DNA of 64,000 nucleotides from Udaeobacter sp963725505 (GTDB lineage Bacteria > Verrucomicrobiota > Verrucomicrobiia > Chthoniobacterales > UBA10450), in contig CAVRYN010000005.1 in assembly GCA_963725505.1 (NCBI GenBank), positions 434,001-498,000 on the forward strand. Reading direction: 5' to 3'. The first letter of the stretch is position 1. Each line of letters opens with the position of its first letter. The notes beneath the pieces are model-generated. The model was given only the letters and a program-made list of their open reading frames with translations, did not search any database and was not told the origin of the DNA. This document shows positions 40,364 through 50,022 of this stretch, one piece after another. Both the position numbers and the translations under genes were made by a program.

Positions 40364-41899
40364 TCATACCCACAGCGTACGGTCGAAGGTGCGATATTGG
40401 ATCGCTTCGCTGACGTGCTGGGGCGAGATGTCGCTCTTGCCGTCGAGATCGGCAATCGTGCGTGAGACTTTGAGGATGCGATCGTAAGCGCGTGCGCTTA
40501 AGTTCAGTTCGGTCATCGCCACGCGAATCAGTTCCTGCGAATCCTGGCTGAGCTTGCAGTGCTGTTTCAGCTGACGCGTGGCCATGCGTGCGTTGCAGTT
40601 TATTTTTGAGTCATTGCGAAAACGCTCCTGCTGACATTCACGCGCGCGGACGACGCGCTCGCGAATCGCGGCGGAAGTTTCCTCTGCGCGTTCGCTGGCG
40701 ACGTCGCGATATTCGACGGCTGGCACTTCAATGTGCAGATCGATGCGATCGAGCAACGGACCGGAGATGCGCTGGCGATACCGCTGTACCTGCACCGGGC
40801 CGCAACGGCATTCGCGTTTTAGGTCGCCAAAATACCCGCAAGGGCAGGGATTCATAGCGGCGACCAGCATGAACTCGGAAGGAAAGGTGACGCTGCCTGC
40901 CGCGCGAGACACGGTGACTTTCCCGTCCTCAAGCGGCTGGCGCATTACCTCTAAGGCCGATCTTTTGAACTCGGGAAGTTCATCGAGAAAAAGAACGCCG
41001 TTGTGAGCCAGGCTCACTTCACCCGGATTTGGAAATGTGCCGCCGCCGAGCAAACCGATGTCGCTGATGGTGTGATGGGGCGGACGAAATGGTCGTATGG
41101 AAACAAAAGATTTATCCGAGTCGAGCAGGCCGGCGATGCTATGAATCTTTGTTGTCTCAATCGCTTCCTCGAGTGACAGCGGCGGAATGATGGTAGGGAT
41201 GCGTTTTGCCAGCATCGACTTGCCCGAGCCAGGCGGACCGATCATCAACACGTTGTGACCGCCGGCGACAGCCACTTCGATCGCGCGCTTTACGTGGCTC
41301 TGGCCCTTCACGTCGCTGAAATCGACGTCGTAACTTTGATGCGTGGCGAAAAATTTGCTCAGATCGGCGCGCGTGGGAAGCAGGGCAATTTCGCCGCGCA
41401 AAAAGGCAAATGTTTGCCGCAGATTTTGCACTCCGTAGATGTCGATCTTATCGACCATGGCCGCTTCAAGTGCGTTGGCTTCCGGGACAAAAAGCGCGCG
41501 TTTTCCGCGCCGCCGCGCCTCCAGAGCGACCGGCAATACGCCCTTCACAGCGCGTACTGAACCGTCCAAGGCGAGCTCACCCACGAAGCTAAAATTCTCA
41601 AACGGCGAACTATCTAAACCTTCGGTTACTGCGATCATTCCGAGAGCGATCGGCAAATCGAAGCTCGGTCCTTCTTTTTTAATGTCGGCCGGGGCAAGAT
41701 TGATGGTGGTGCGCCCGCGGGGCCAATAATAGCCGCTGTTTGCAATCGCAGTCGTGACGCGGTCCCGGCTTTCCTTCACCGCTGCGTCCGGTAACCCAAC
41801 AATCACAATGTTCGGGTCTCCGCCTGCCCCGTTCACCTCGATCTCAATTTCGTATGCATCGACGCCGTAAACGGCCGCAGAATAAATTTTCGCCAGCAT
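40364..41899 (-). CDS. comM: ComM/YifB-family AAA+ ATPase (Mg-chelatase-like)
   Basis: 511 residues. An N-terminal ribosomal-S5-like domain (EIEVNGAGGDPNIVIVGLPD, then GPSFDLPIALGMI) is followed by the AAA+ core: Walker A MIGPPGSGKSMLAKR (about residue 221), PFRPPHHTISDIGLLGGG, Walker B GVLFLDELPEF, and AAMNPCPCGYFGD with a CxxC-containing insert (CRCGPVQVQRYRQRISGPLL). A C-terminal helical domain ends SPQHVSEAIQYRTFDR. The E. coli and Vibrio homologues are branch-migration helicases that aid recombination during transformation. All ATPase motifs are intact. Confidence 0.95.
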   Translation of the reverse strand: MLAKIYSAAVYGVDAYEIEIEVNGAGGDPNIVIVGLPDAAVKESRDRVTTAIANSGYYWPRGRTTINLAPADIKKEGPSFDLPIALGMIAVTEGLDSSPFENFSFVGELALDGSVRAVKGVLPVALEARRRGKRALFVPEANALEAAMVDKIDIYGVQNLRQTFAFLRGEIALLPTRADLSKFFATHQSYDVDFSDVKGQSHVKRAIEVAVAGGHNVLMIGPPGSGKSMLAKRIPTIIPPLSLEEAIETTKIHSIAGLLDSDKSFVSIRPFRPPHHTISDIGLLGGGTFPNPGEVSLAHNGVLFLDELPEFKRSALEVMRQPLEDGKVTVSRAAGSVTFPSEFMLVAAMNPCPCGYFGDLKRECRCGPVQVQRYRQRISGPLLDRIDLHIEVPAVEYRDVASERAEETSAAIRERVVRARECQQERFRNDSKINCNARMATRQLKQHCKLSQDSQELIRVAMTELNLSARAYDRILKVSRTIADLDGKSDISPQHVSEAIQYRTFDRTLWV

Positions 41900-42083
41900 C
41901 GCGATCGCGAGAGTCGCAGAAAATCACGTCGTGGAAAAGCGGCAAATAGCCCTCGGAAACCTGGACGCGACTGAAGGCTGCAAAGCGGGTTTAATATTTA
42001 TGGATGCTCGGTAGAAAACCGGCCGGGAGAAGCTGGCAAAAAAGATTGAACAACAGGCATCCAAGGAGTGTCACAATTTCGAA

Positions 42084-42171
42084 TATTTAACCTTGTTAAA
42101 TACTTCCCCGGATGCTACAACGCGTGATCGACAGTTCCCCGGCGAGTAGAATTTACGGGAAGTTGTCGATC
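42084..42171. promoter_or_regulatory. Two inverted repeats in the sigma-factor leader
   Basis: TATTTAAC-CTT-GTTAAATA (42084-42102) is perfectly symmetric and looks like an operator. GATCGACAGTTCCC (42126-42139) and GGGAAGTTGTCGATC (42157-42171) form a long near-perfect stem ending 20 bases before the start codon. The rest of the 41900-42190 gap shows nothing further. Confidence 0.4.
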
Positions 42172-42190
42172 CAATTCCCCCAAATGAACG

Positions 42191-43060
42191 ATGAAAAAGA
42201 GTTATATGGCTGCTGAAGATAGCGATACCGGAATTAAGATTTACCTGCGTGAGATCGGGCAAATCCCGCTCTTGACTCCGGACCAGGAGATCGAGCTGGC
42301 CGCGAAAATCAAGAAGGGCGATCGCGAAGCGCGCGCCCTGATGATCCGGTCCAATCTGCGCTTGGTGGTCAAGATCGCGCATGACTATGCGAATCTCGGC
42401 CTGCCGCTTCTCGATCTGATCTCCGAGGGCAACATCGGTTTGATGAAGGCGGTGGAACGCTTCGACCCTGCGAAGGGCGGAAAGCTCAGCACCTACGCCG
42501 CGTGGTGGATTAAGCAATCCATTAAGCGAGCGCTGGCCAACCAGAGCAAGACCATCCGTCTGCCTGTACACCTCGTGGACAAGATTTCCAAGATGCGCCG
42601 CGTTTCCTTGCAGATGAGCGAGGAACTCGGCCGTGAACCCACGGACGAAGAGCTAGGCGATGAGATTGGGATCGCGAGTGGAAAAGTTTCGCAACTCAAG
42701 ACCGTCTCGATTCGTCCAGCTTCGCTCGATGCGCCGATCAGCGACGATGATTCAACGGAGTTCGGTGAAATTGTCGGCGACGAGGAGGCTCAAACGCCGT
42801 TCGAGTTGTTGCGTGACAAAAACTTGCGCAACGAAGTCGGCGGTTTGCTTGACGTGCTCGATGATCGCGAGAAGAAGATCATCTTCCAGCGATTTGGTCT
42901 GGACGGTGGCAAGCCCAAGACGCTCGAGGAAGTGGGTAAGAAATTCGGCGTGACGCGGGAGCGAATTCGGCAGCTACAAAACATCGCGCTCTCGAAACTG
43001 CGCCGCGCTCTAAGCAAAAAAGAGCGCCCAGTGGACGTCGAATTGCCGGTGGAAGCGTAG
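42191..43060 (+). CDS. RNA polymerase sigma-70 family factor (primary-like, no region 1.1)
   Basis: 289 residues. Region 1.2 (DTGIKIYLREIGQIPLLTPD), region 2 with LIRSNLRLVVKIAHDY-like sequence, LISEGNIGLMKAVERFDPAK and STYAAWWIKQSIKRAL (-10 recognition), region 3 (LPVHLVDKISKMRRV, then REPTDEELGDEIGI) and region 4 (LDDREKKIIFQRFGLDG, then TLEEVGKKFGVTRERIRQLQ). All DNA-contact motifs of primary and RpoS-type factors are present, but the acidic region 1.1 is absent. It is thus either the housekeeping factor of a lineage with a short form or a group 2 factor. The ATG at 42191 lacks a good ribosome site; the ATG at 42206 is an alternative. Confidence 0.92.
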   Translation: MKKSYMAAEDSDTGIKIYLREIGQIPLLTPDQEIELAAKIKKGDREARALMIRSNLRLVVKIAHDYANLGLPLLDLISEGNIGLMKAVERFDPAKGGKLSTYAAWWIKQSIKRALANQSKTIRLPVHLVDKISKMRRVSLQMSEELGREPTDEELGDEIGIASGKVSQLKTVSIRPASLDAPISDDDSTEFGEIVGDEEAQTPFELLRDKNLRNEVGGLLDVLDDREKKIIFQRFGLDGGKPKTLEEVGKKFGVTRERIRQLQNIALSKLRRALSKKERPVDVELPVEA

Positions 43061-43141
43061 GCTTTAGCCGCTTCCCTGTGGGAAGCGCCGCACTGATCTG
43101 CCAAGACGCGCTCGATGCGCCGCTCGCAGAGCGGCGGCTAC
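43057..43141. repeat. Inverted REP pair after the sigma factor
   Basis: Left: TTAG, CC, then GCTTCCC-TGT-GGGAAGC (43070-43086). Right, inverted: GTAG then CCGCCGCTC-TGC-GAGCGGCG, ending at 43141. The gene's stop is itself in a GTAG (43057-43060) four bases before the element. Confidence 0.75.
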
Positions 43142-43230
43142 AATTATTTCACGACGCGCAGCCGAATGGGATCAATCAGAACCCGGCCCATCCGGACATC
43201 ACGCTGATGATCAGATGTCATCAAGCAAAC

Positions 43231-43257
43231 GCGGCACGCCCAGCAAGGGCGTGCCGC
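43231..43257. terminator. Strong hairpin between convergent genes
   Basis: GCGGCACGCCC-AGCAA-GGGCGTGCCGC, an 11-base perfect stem, lies between the sigma-factor gene and the DUF4142 gene, which converge here. There is no T run; a bidirectional or factor-assisted terminator is likely. Confidence 0.5.
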
Positions 43258-43279
43258 GCGCAAAGACACGCTTCGTTAG

Positions 43280-43877
43280 TTATCGCACTCCCCCTTTTTT
43301 CGCTGCCGCCTGGACCATGGCCAGGTGTTGCTTCAGCGTCGGAAGGGTCTTCGAGGCCCAGGCTTTGAGGTCGCCGTCATCGCTGCTCTTTGCCGCTTTT
43401 TCGAAGTCGGCAATATCAGTCCTGTGAACTTCCTCAAGCCACTTCAAATACAATCTGTCAAAATCCCCGCTGCCGAGGTTTTGCGCTTTGACGCCGCTCG
43501 TGTTGAATTTGACGCCTTTGCGGTTGGCGAGCGCAGTCAACTCATTGTTCATCCGCGTATGGTCGGCAACCATGCGCTCGGCGATGCTTTTCACCTCGGC
43601 GCTCTTTGCTTGCTTCTCGGCCATCTTCCCATTCGCCACTTCCTGTGCGCCGTCGCCGGCTGCCTTCTGGATAAAGTTCACGTCCTTCTGACTCATTTTC
43701 ACCACGGTGGTGGCACCGGGCGATGAGCCTCCGCCCCGCGGATTGGAGTGAAGATGGGGATTATGATCCGATCCCGGTCTCGATTGCTGAGCGCGGACGG
43801 TTCCGATAACGCAGATGCTGCTGACTGCGATGGCAAGCGGCTGCAATTGCTGAGAGTGATATAAGTTTTGGTTTCAT
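43280..43877 (-). pseudogene. DUF4142 secreted protein with frameshift in the signal peptide
   Basis: The natural start is the ATG at 43877, with AAGGAG upstream, reading MKPKLISLSAIAAA. The rest of the signal peptide (LAIAVSSICVIGTVRAQQ) and the protein follow in a frame one base off, so a base is gained or lost near 43835-43850. The mature part is a four-helix DUF4142 (ferritin-like fold) domain: SQKDVNFIQKAAGDGAQEV, ANGKMAEKQAKSAEVKSIAE, RMVADHTRMNNELTALA and a C-terminal LPTLKQHLAMVQAAA. DUF4142 proteins are periplasmic with unclear roles. It could still be translated from an internal TTG, but without a proper signal. Confidence 0.75.
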
Positions 43878-44048
43878 TAGGGGCTCCTTGTTAAGATGAT
43901 GTTGCATAATCACCGGCCGCGCCGGCATTTGAGAATCGCATCTTTACATCAGCTTGGACGCGACTCCACACAAAATTCATATAAAACTCAGCGCCTGACA
44001 AGGCTGGGCTTCTTATCCCCGACCTCTTTTGAGCCGTGGAAAATTGGA

Positions 44049-45464
44049 TCAGCCATGCGGGATATTCTGTTCGTAGGAGCTTTCTACTCGTCGCGCCACA
44101 TCCCTGTAGCCGTAATCAACTTCGTAAATCTGCTTCATACAGGCGAGCGATTGTTCCCGTTCGCCCATCCGCTCGTAAACGAGGCCGAGATTATATACGA
44201 TCTCCTTCTTCATGGCGTCCATTGATAAAATTTCCGTCGACGCTTCCTCGAGTTGCTTCATTGCAAGATCAAGCATCTCAAGTTCGCTATAGCAGCAACC
44301 GAGCAGGTTCATCGCTTTCAAGCGCGCATGTGGATTTTGCCGTGCGCGTTGCAGCTCCGGCAGGGCCTCGCGAAAACGCCCGGCATCAAAAAGGTTTTCA
44401 CCCAACTCGAATCGAAGCTGAAGGTCGGTCGGATTCCGCGCCACGCGCTCTCGTGCATCGTCGATGAGGACTTCTGCACGCTTCGCTTTGGCGGCCTTCA
44501 GTTGCTCGGACTTTTTCGCATGCAATTCATCTGCGGCATTGTGCGTTGACAGAAACTCCTCGTGCGCAGCGATCTCCCGTTCGAGGCATTTGATTTTCAA
44601 ATCGGAAACTTTTCGAGCCAACCCGGGGTCTGCGCCTTTGGCCAGATCGGCAGCGCACTGATACCAGCGAATGGCTGCCTCGAAATCTTCCTTTTGCTCG
44701 TTCAACGCGCCCAGTCGTCGTACCAGATCGATATTTGCCGGTTCCGCCTTATGACGCACGTACGTTTCAGCAATCTGTTGATCGAGCGCTTCCCCGGTCA
44801 AGCGCATGCGGCTCTGTTGCTCGAGTGAAATTGCTACGTCTTTGTCCTTGATCAGGTCGCGATAACTTCCCGCCTGCGTCCATCCACCACGCTTCATGGA
44901 AGCACGTGCCGAGGCGTCTTTGCCCAGGCGGAGTACTTGAGCATCCAGCGGATTTATCGCCGTGATTTGATTATAGATTTCTTCCTCCTGATCGCTGTCT
45001 CCCAGTTGATGATACAAACGCCCAAGCTCCTGCAGCACCTTGACGTCGCGAGAATTTTCCTCGAGCAACGTGCGCAGCGCGAAGACTGCGATCTCCGGCC
45101 AGCCGGCTGCTAGCGCGGCTTCTTTCAAGACCAGATTTGCCTGCCGATTGTAAGGTTCCTTTTCCAGAACCTTCTCCAATATTTCAACCGCGCGTTTCGG
45201 GTCCTTTTTGATTTCTCGCTGCGCCTTCATGACCCAGATCGGCGCAGTTGAGATGTTGAAAAAGCTTTTCTTTGCCGATTTGCTTTTTGTTACCTCGGCG
45301 CGCCGCAATAGTTCACGGCCCGTGAGAAATTGAGGCTCCTGCTTGAGCATCTCCTGCAAGAGTGAAATTGCGTAGCCGAAATTGCGCAGCTCGATGGCCG
45401 CCACTGCCTTGAGCCAGAGGGCACGCAACGCTTCGCTCAACTCCTTTTCGGTTTTGACCGCCAT
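44049..45464 (-). CDS. Tetratricopeptide-repeat protein
   Basis: 471 residues from the ATG at 45464, where the TPR-like helices begin (MAVKTEKELSEALRALWLKA). A longer frame to 45647 overlaps the mutS end and is Arg-rich nonsense. The repeats include AIELRNFGYAISLLQEMLKQ, RAVEILEKVLEKEPYNRQAN, KVLQELGRLYHQLGDSDQEE, RRLGALNEQKEDFEAAIRWY and GRFREALPELQRA. There is a helical insertion near residue 290 (REIAAHEEFLSTHNAADELH). No signal peptide, so a cytoplasmic scaffold. It is about 100 bases downstream of mutS on the same strand. Confidence 0.78.
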   Translation of the reverse strand: MAVKTEKELSEALRALWLKAVAAIELRNFGYAISLLQEMLKQEPQFLTGRELLRRAEVTKSKSAKKSFFNISTAPIWVMKAQREIKKDPKRAVEILEKVLEKEPYNRQANLVLKEAALAAGWPEIAVFALRTLLEENSRDVKVLQELGRLYHQLGDSDQEEEIYNQITAINPLDAQVLRLGKDASARASMKRGGWTQAGSYRDLIKDKDVAISLEQQSRMRLTGEALDQQIAETYVRHKAEPANIDLVRRLGALNEQKEDFEAAIRWYQCAADLAKGADPGLARKVSDLKIKCLEREIAAHEEFLSTHNAADELHAKKSEQLKAAKAKRAEVLIDDARERVARNPTDLQLRFELGENLFDAGRFREALPELQRARQNPHARLKAMNLLGCCYSELEMLDLAMKQLEEASTEILSMDAMKKEIVYNLGLVYERMGEREQSLACMKQIYEVDYGYRDVARRVESSYEQNIPHG

Positions 45465-45561
45465 GTTCGCGGGACAGCTTATCACAAAAATGCAACTCAT
45501 GCGTCGAGCGCGATGGCACTTCGCGTATTCCCGCACACTGAAATACAAGGAACTTTGCGCT

Positions 45562-48073
45562 CTATAACAGATCCAACTGCGGCTTCTCCGGTTGCGGCAT
45601 GCCTTTGGTCGATCTTTTCCGTTTCGTAGGTTCCGCCGCTGCGCCATCTGGCTTTTCCAAATGCGCGAGAATTTCCTTTGCTCGATCGAGGATTTCTTTT
45701 GGCAAACCGGCCAGACGCGCGACGTGGATGCCGTAGCTTTTGTCCGCGCCGCCGGGGATGATTTTGCGCAGGAAAATGATCTGCTCGTTCCATTCGCGCA
45801 CTGCGACGTTGAAGTTGCAGACGCCGGTGCGGTCCTCCGCGAGTTTGGTTAGTTCGTGGTAATGCGTCGCGAATAACGTCCGCGCTTTGATTTTGTCGTG
45901 CAGAAATTCGGCGACACTCCACGCGATGGAGAGTCCGTCGAATGTCGATGTGCCACGGCCGATCTCGTCGAGGATCACCAGGCTGCGTTCGGTGGCGTTG
46001 TTGACGATGTTTGAGGTCTCGTTCATCTCCACCATGAATGTTGACTGGCCTCGCGCGAGATCGTCGCTTGCGCCGACGCGGGTGAAGATGCGATCAACCA
46101 AGCCGATCTCTGCGCTCTCTGCCGGAACGAAACTGCCGATGTGTGCCATCAACACGATCAGCGCGACCTGGCGAATGTAGGTGGATTTACCGGCCATGTT
46201 CGGCCCGGTGATGATCGCCAGCCGCATGTCTGCTCGCCATCGAGGGACGTGTCATTCGGCACGAATTTCTCTTCTACCAGAGTTTGATCGAGCACGGGAT
46301 GGCGGCCGTCCTTGATCACCAGCCGCAGCGTTTCGTTCATAGCTGGCCGGCAGTAACGGAAAAGGCGCGCGGTTTCCGCGAGCGCGCAGATGACGTCGAG
46401 AACCGCAATTGCTTCCGCAGTTTGCTGGATTGGCTCGATCTCACGCAAGGTTTCGTCGCGCAATTTCTGGAACAGTTGGTACTCGAGGTTCTGGGCGCGT
46501 TCATCCGCGCCAAGAATTTTCGCCTCCATCTCCTTTAGCTCGGGGGTGATGAAACGTTCGCCACCGACGGTGGTTTGCTTGCGCGTGTAATGCGCAGGCA
46601 CGTTCGCCAGATTCGATTTCGTGACTTCGATGAAATAACCGAAGACCGAGTTGTAACGCATCTTCAGCGACTTGATCCCGGTCGCTGCGATCTCGCGCTC
46701 CTGCAAATGGCTGATCCAGTTTTTCCCTTCACGCGACGCCTGTCGCAACACGTCAAGATCAGCATCGTAGCCGTCACGGAAAATGCCGCCTTCTTTCAGC
46801 GCGAACGGCGGATCATCGACAAGCGCTTTGGCCAGCTTCTCCGCCAGCGCCGGCATTTCGTGGATTTGATTTTGCAAACGCTGCGCCAATGATTTGATCG
46901 TCGCCTCGTTCATTGACCCGAGTCGCCCCAAACGCGAGGCGGTCGAGCAGCTTTTGCAGTTCGGCCTTCAATTTCGGGATTTCTTGAAGCGAAGTTTTGA
47001 GCGCGACCAAATCGCGCGCGTTGCCCGAGGCCTGGCTCAAGCGGCCCGCTGCGCGTTCGATGTCGCGAATCGATTTCAACTCGGTGCGGATCGCTGCGAG
47101 CAGGTCCGGCTCCTGCAATAAATCGGCAATCATCTGCTGGCGGCGCTCCAGCTCGGGCAAATTGCGCAATGGCTGTAATATCCACGAGCGCAATTTGCGT
47201 CCGCCCATGGGTGTGATGGTGCGATCAAGGACGGCGAGCAGGCTGGTGCCTCGCGCGCTGCGCGATTCAACCAAGTCGAGATTGGTTTGCGTCGCGGCAT
47301 CAAGCAGGACGTAATCTGCGGGCGCATCGCAGCGCAGCGACGTCAGATGATCGATCTTTGCGCCGGAGTTGGTACTTCAAATAGTGGACGATCGCGCCCG
47401 CGGCGGCGACAGCCTGCGACATTTGTCCGCAGCCAAATCCGTCGAGCGATTTGACCTTGAAGTGTTCGCACAAGGTGAAGATTGCCTGTTCGGGCAGAAA
47501 CGCGTAGCTGTCGTAGCCAAGCGCATTCGGGATTTCCTTGAACTGCTGCTGTTGCTCATCGCTGACGAGAAGCTCCGAAGGCGAAACGCGCGCAAGTTCG
47601 TCCAGCAGCGATTGTCGATCTTGCGCCTGGGTTAAGCGAAACTCGCCCGTGCTGAGATCGGCATACGCGAAGCCGAAAACGGCGCCATCGGCATAGATCG
47701 CGCCCAGATAATTAGCCCGCTTCGATTCGAGCAAGTCGAGATCGCTTACGGTGCCCGCGCTAACAATGTGAGTGATATCGCGCGAAACAATTTTTCCCGG
47801 TTGCGGTTCGCTGGTTTGATCGCAGATCGCCACGCGCCGCCCGGCCTTGATCAACTTCGCGACGTAGCTTTGCGCTGCGTGATAGGGCACGCCGCACATC
47901 GGCACACCGTTGCGCTTGGTCAGAGCCACGTTCAGCAATCCAGACGCTTCCTTTGCGTCCTCAAAAAACAGCTCGTAAAAATCGCCGAGCCGAAAAAGCA
48001 GGAGCGTGTCGGCCGGAATGCTGCCCCGCAGCCGCCGGTACTGCTGCATCATTGGCGTGAGTGCGTCCCGCAT
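45562..48073 (-). pseudogene. mutS: DNA mismatch-repair protein MutS with three frameshifts
   Basis: Four consecutive open segments (48073-47300, 47274-46813, 46931-46158, 46227-45562) together give a complete MutS of about 835 residues: MMQQYRRLRGSIPADTLLLF with the mismatch-contact RLGDFYELF, the clamp and lever domains, Walker A in TGPNMAGKSTYIRQVA, LVILDEIGRGTSTFDG, and FATHYHELTKLAE. Frame changes lie near 47355-47362 (an AAA run), 46925-46932 (a GGGG run) and 46225-46235. If real, the cell lacks MutS and would be a mutator. Two of the three sites are homopolymer runs, so sequencing error is equally possible. Confidence 0.92.
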
Positions 48074-48401
48074 TATTTCAGAATTAAATCACGCCGCGCG
48101 AATTGCGAGTTTGGAATACGAATTAGCAAAAATTCCTTGTCTGCCTGATTGTGTTTGCCTCCAATCGGTCTGTTGTGCACGGATGAAAAGCTGACCACGT
48201 TAATTGACTCGAATCGGCGATCCGGGGGTTCCCAGCGGATTGGCTTGACAGCCTAACGAGAGTTTTTCAAAGCTCACCGTCGTTTGGAAGGATCTGGAAA
48301 TGCGGGGGCAGGGTAAGGCCAGACACGGATCTTTCGTAAAACTTCCGAACGGCCCGGCCGCTTGTGCTGTCCCACTCAATGGGTTAAGGCTTTTTTGAAC
48401 T

Positions 48402-48806
48402 ATGCTCCCGAAGTCACTCACTCTTAGCTTGATCGGCGTACTACTTGTGGCGTTCAGCGTGTTTGCTGGCACGTCGGTTATTGAAGGCGTGGTTAAAGAC
48501 GCCACCGGCCGCCCAATTAAAGGTGCCGATGTTCGGATTGAAACGAAAAGTTTTTCCAAAACTCTTAAGACTGATGCCAGCGGTCATTACGTTACGAATG
48601 GCCTGACAGTTGGTACCTATAAGGTCACGCTCGTTATCAATGGGCAAGTCAAAGCATCGATCCGCGACGCCAAGACACAGTTGGGTAAACCCACACAGCT
48701 CAACTTCGATCTAAGCGGAAAGAGGGCGTCGGCCGAGAAAGTCGATAGACCCGGCGTGTACGGGAAGGACATCATGGACATCAGGCCGAATGCCATCCAC
48801 CCCTGA
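48402..48806 (+). CDS. Secreted protein with carboxypeptidase-regulatory-like domain
   Basis: 134 residues. The signal peptide (SLTLSLIGVLLVAFSVFAG) is followed by one small beta-sandwich: VIEGVVKDATGRPIKGADVR, then TKSFSKTLKTDASGHYVTNG, LTVGTYKVTLVING. The GxVxDxxGxPIxGAxV and TDASGxYxxxxLxxGxYxVT pattern is the CarboxypepD_reg / SdrD-B fold. The C-terminal 30 residues are polar and may be disordered. Such domains are usually adhesion or spacer modules; a stand-alone copy is of unknown role. Confidence 0.75.
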   Translation: MLPKSLTLSLIGVLLVAFSVFAGTSVIEGVVKDATGRPIKGADVRIETKSFSKTLKTDASGHYVTNGLTVGTYKVTLVINGQVKASIRDAKTQLGKPTQLNFDLSGKRASAEKVDRPGVYGKDIMDIRPNAIHP

Positions 48807-48977
48807 CCCGGGGAAACAGTGCGGGACTAATTTAGGCGCAGCGCCAGTTTCCGTTAAGTTGCGTCCGGATGGCAAAGAAAGAATTAAATCACGCTGCGCG
48901 AATTGCGAGTTTGGAATAGCGCATCACCAAAATTCCTTGCGTTCCTGCGAGTGTTTGCCCCAATCATATGCGACTTG

Positions 48978-49961
48978 ATGAATTTCGTTGTTCGTTTATC
49001 CAGCAGGTCGTCATTCGTATTCGGCTTTCTTTTCGTTCCTGCAGTTCTTCTGGCGGCCACGCTTGTGCAAAAGAATCCGCCAGTTCGTCCCGCCGACGCG
49101 GACTCACCGGTGGCGATTTGGGACATTGACTTAAAGCTGGCGAACGCTTTGCCGCGAAACTTTCGCACAACCGACGATCCGCTGAAGGCGAGCAAAGGTG
49201 AAACGCCGGCGACAATTGGGCTGAGCGATCTGCGCGCTTCGGGCAGCGGCGAGTTTACTCCTGAAGGGCTGAAGCTTTTGCTGGCGCGAACTCGCGGTCC
49301 GGTGACGGTTTTCGATTTGCGACAGGAAACGCACATATTTGTTAACGACCTGCCTGTTAGCTGGTATGCGTCACGCGACTGGGCGAACGTCGGTCGCAGT
49401 CAGAGCGCAATCGAAGCCGACGAGGTTTCTCGAGTGCAATCGCTTGAGCCGGGGAGCCAAATCGTTATTCGACCCGGCGAAGCGGTGAAAAAAGGCAGGG
49501 CTAGCTCTTCAATGCCGCAACGTGTGGCGGTAGAGCGTGCTAGTACGGAGAGGGACATCGTCGGTGCAGCCGGTGCGAGCTATGTACGGCTCACGGTGAC
49601 CGACCATGCGCGGCCGCTCGACGACGAGGTGGACCGCTTTATTCTGGCTGTCCGTGCGCTTCCGGAGAATGCCTGGGCGCATTTCCACTGCGAAGCCGGG
49701 CTAGGCCGAACGACCACGTTCATGGTGCTGTATGACATACTGCGAAACGCGAATCGAGTGTCGCTGGAAGACATTGTCCGCCGTCAAAAGATTCTGAGTT
49801 ACGACTACGACGTGCTTCAACCGGATGAACCCGGAAACTGGAAGGCGCCTTACGCGGCAGACCGCGCCGCGTTTGTCCGTGCGTTTTACGATTATGCTCG
49901 CGCAAATCCGAATGGCCGACCGCAGCTTTGGAGCGAATGGCTGCAGTCCGGGGCGCGATGA
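48978..49961 (+). CDS. Secreted PTP-like phosphatase (phytase-like)
   Basis: About 327 residues from the ATG at 48978, which gives a signal peptide (FVFGFLFVPAVLLAATLV). The active-site P-loop is FHCEAGLGRTTTFMV (about residue 240), i.e. HCxxGxGRT, and the general-acid region is VTDHARPLDDEVDRF. That layout matches the PTP-like inositol-polyphosphate phosphatases (cysteine phytases) and paladin-like proteins: an N-terminal strand region PRNFRTTDDPLKASKGETPA and the phosphatase core. A phytate- or phosphate-ester-releasing role outside the cytoplasm is likely. Confidence 0.82.
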   Translation: MNFVVRLSSRSSFVFGFLFVPAVLLAATLVQKNPPVRPADADSPVAIWDIDLKLANALPRNFRTTDDPLKASKGETPATIGLSDLRASGSGEFTPEGLKLLLARTRGPVTVFDLRQETHIFVNDLPVSWYASRDWANVGRSQSAIEADEVSRVQSLEPGSQIVIRPGEAVKKGRASSSMPQRVAVERASTERDIVGAAGASYVRLTVTDHARPLDDEVDRFILAVRALPENAWAHFHCEAGLGRTTTFMVLYDILRNANRVSLEDIVRRQKILSYDYDVLQPDEPGNWKAPYAADRAAFVRAFYDYARANPNGRPQLWSEWLQSGAR

Positions 49962-49977
49962 GTCGGCTATATGCCTG

Positions 49978-50003
49978 CCCGCCTTCGCCAAGGCTACGGC
50001 GGA
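49978..50003. repeat. Palindromic element beside tmRNA
   Basis: CCCGCCTTCGCCAAGGCTAC then GGCGGA forms a hairpin (CCGCC/GGCGG with a CCTT/AAGG core) 20 bases beyond the 3' end of tmRNA. It may terminate tmRNA or the phosphatase gene. Confidence 0.5.
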
Positions 50004-50022
50004 CACTTTCGCTCGAAGAAAG

